From Mycolicibacterium aurum (GTDB lineage: Bacteria; Actinomycetota; Actinomycetes; Mycobacteriales; Mycobacteriaceae), in the NCBI GenBank assembly GCA_900078775.1, contig LT549889.1, positions 1,054,001-1,118,000 of the forward strand: a stretch of 64,000 nucleotides of DNA, in the 5' to 3' direction. Made by a program: the position numbers and the translations under genes. Below, piece by piece: positions 63,836-64,000 of the stretch; positions within the stretch are counted from its first letter, which is position 1, and each line of letters opens with the position of its first letter. Under the pieces are notes generated by a model, which had not been told where the DNA came from, made no database searches, and was given only the letters and a program-made list of their open reading frames with translations.

Positions 63836-64000
63836 CCGTCGCGCAGGTGTTCGTCGAAGAACGCGAACACCCGCTGCCAGGCGTCCTCGGCGACCGCCTC
63901 GTTGTACCCGAATCCGGTGACCCGCAGCAGTGACTGGGCGGGCAGCTGATTGGCGAAGCTGTGCCCGGCCCCCGGGTACACCTTGATGTCGGCGGCGATC
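63832..64000 (-). CDS. C-terminal fragment of a dienelactone hydrolase family protein
   Basis: Only the last 55 residues are in the window. On the minus strand they read IAADIKVYPGAGHSFAN at the start and end in [15 protein letters not shown], a typical dienelactone hydrolase C terminus with the catalytic His in GAGHSF. The gene enters from the right edge and its stop overlaps DUF2469 by 3 bp. The substrate is unknown. Confidence 0.75.
   Translation of the reverse strand, partial: IAADIKVYPGAGHSFANQLPAQSLLRVTGFGYNEAVAEDAWQRVFAFFDEHLRDG

Overview
The window is high-GC actinobacterial DNA. Gene order, start-codon use and protein sequences point to a fast-growing Mycolicibacterium-type mycobacterium. 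The backbone follows the Mycobacterium tuberculosis order, reversed: Rv2971-lipN-dsbA-VKOR-pca-rsmD-coaD, then sepIVA-DUF177-rnc-fpg-osmC-acyP-smc, ftsY-amt-glnB-glnD, ffh-amidohydrolase, dacB2-like genes, the SnoaL-like Rv2910c gene, rpsP-KH-rimM-trmD, lppW, rplS-lepB-rnhB-DUF2469. Assignments come from reading the proteins and from remembered family sequences; no search was run.

Layout. 0-4.4 kb: a cell-wall and beta-lactam themed cluster (BlaI-like repressor, M56 peptidase, L,D-transpeptidase LdtB, DsbA-like protein, class A beta-lactamase-like protein). 4.4-7.8 kb: two TetR genes divergent from a ferritin-like metal-dependent hydrolase and a membrane protein. 7.9-16.7 kb: core block of aldo/keto reductases, lipN, the dsbA/VKOR disulfide pair, pyruvate carboxylase, rsmD and coaD. 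16.8-25.3 kb: sepIVA, then an insertion holding an SfnB-type flavoprotein, a 1577-residue exported repeat/beta-propeller protein and an SsuD-type monooxygenase. 25.5-32.8 kb: DUF177, rnc, fpg, osmC, acyP, smc. 32.8-39.9 kb: an insertion between smc and ftsY holding orphan ESX-1-type espJ/espK homologues, a novel membrane protein, a COX3/NorE-like and small-subunit operon and a type 2 IPP isomerase. 40-50.8 kb: ftsY, the amt-glnB-glnD nitrogen operon, a molybdopterin oxidoreductase, ffh and an amidohydrolase. 50.9-57.7 kb: two tandem D-Ala-D-Ala carboxypeptidase-type genes and a complete NAGGN osmoprotectant operon. 57.7-64 kb: the ribosomal/tRNA-modification block, lepB, rnhB, DUF2469 and the end of a dienelactone hydrolase gene.

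Main points for a second look: (i) the orphan espJ-espK pair with a new two-repeat membrane protein immediately upstream of espK; (ii) a 16-bp dyad of form GTACTRC-NN-GYRGTAC, present as pairs exactly 29 bp apart in two separate convergent intergenic regions; (iii) three -1 frameshifts (ftsY, rpsP, a dac paralogue), all in short C runs on the plus strand, which look like assembly errors; (iv) three near-identical 300-bp in-frame repeats and two duplicated seven-bladed propellers in the giant gene; (v) rpsP and rplS promoters with the same extended -10 and the same distance to the start codon; (vi) many leaderless-type starts, twice with the upstream stop codon inside the -10 element. No IS element, prophage, CRISPR array, tRNA or rRNA was recognised.
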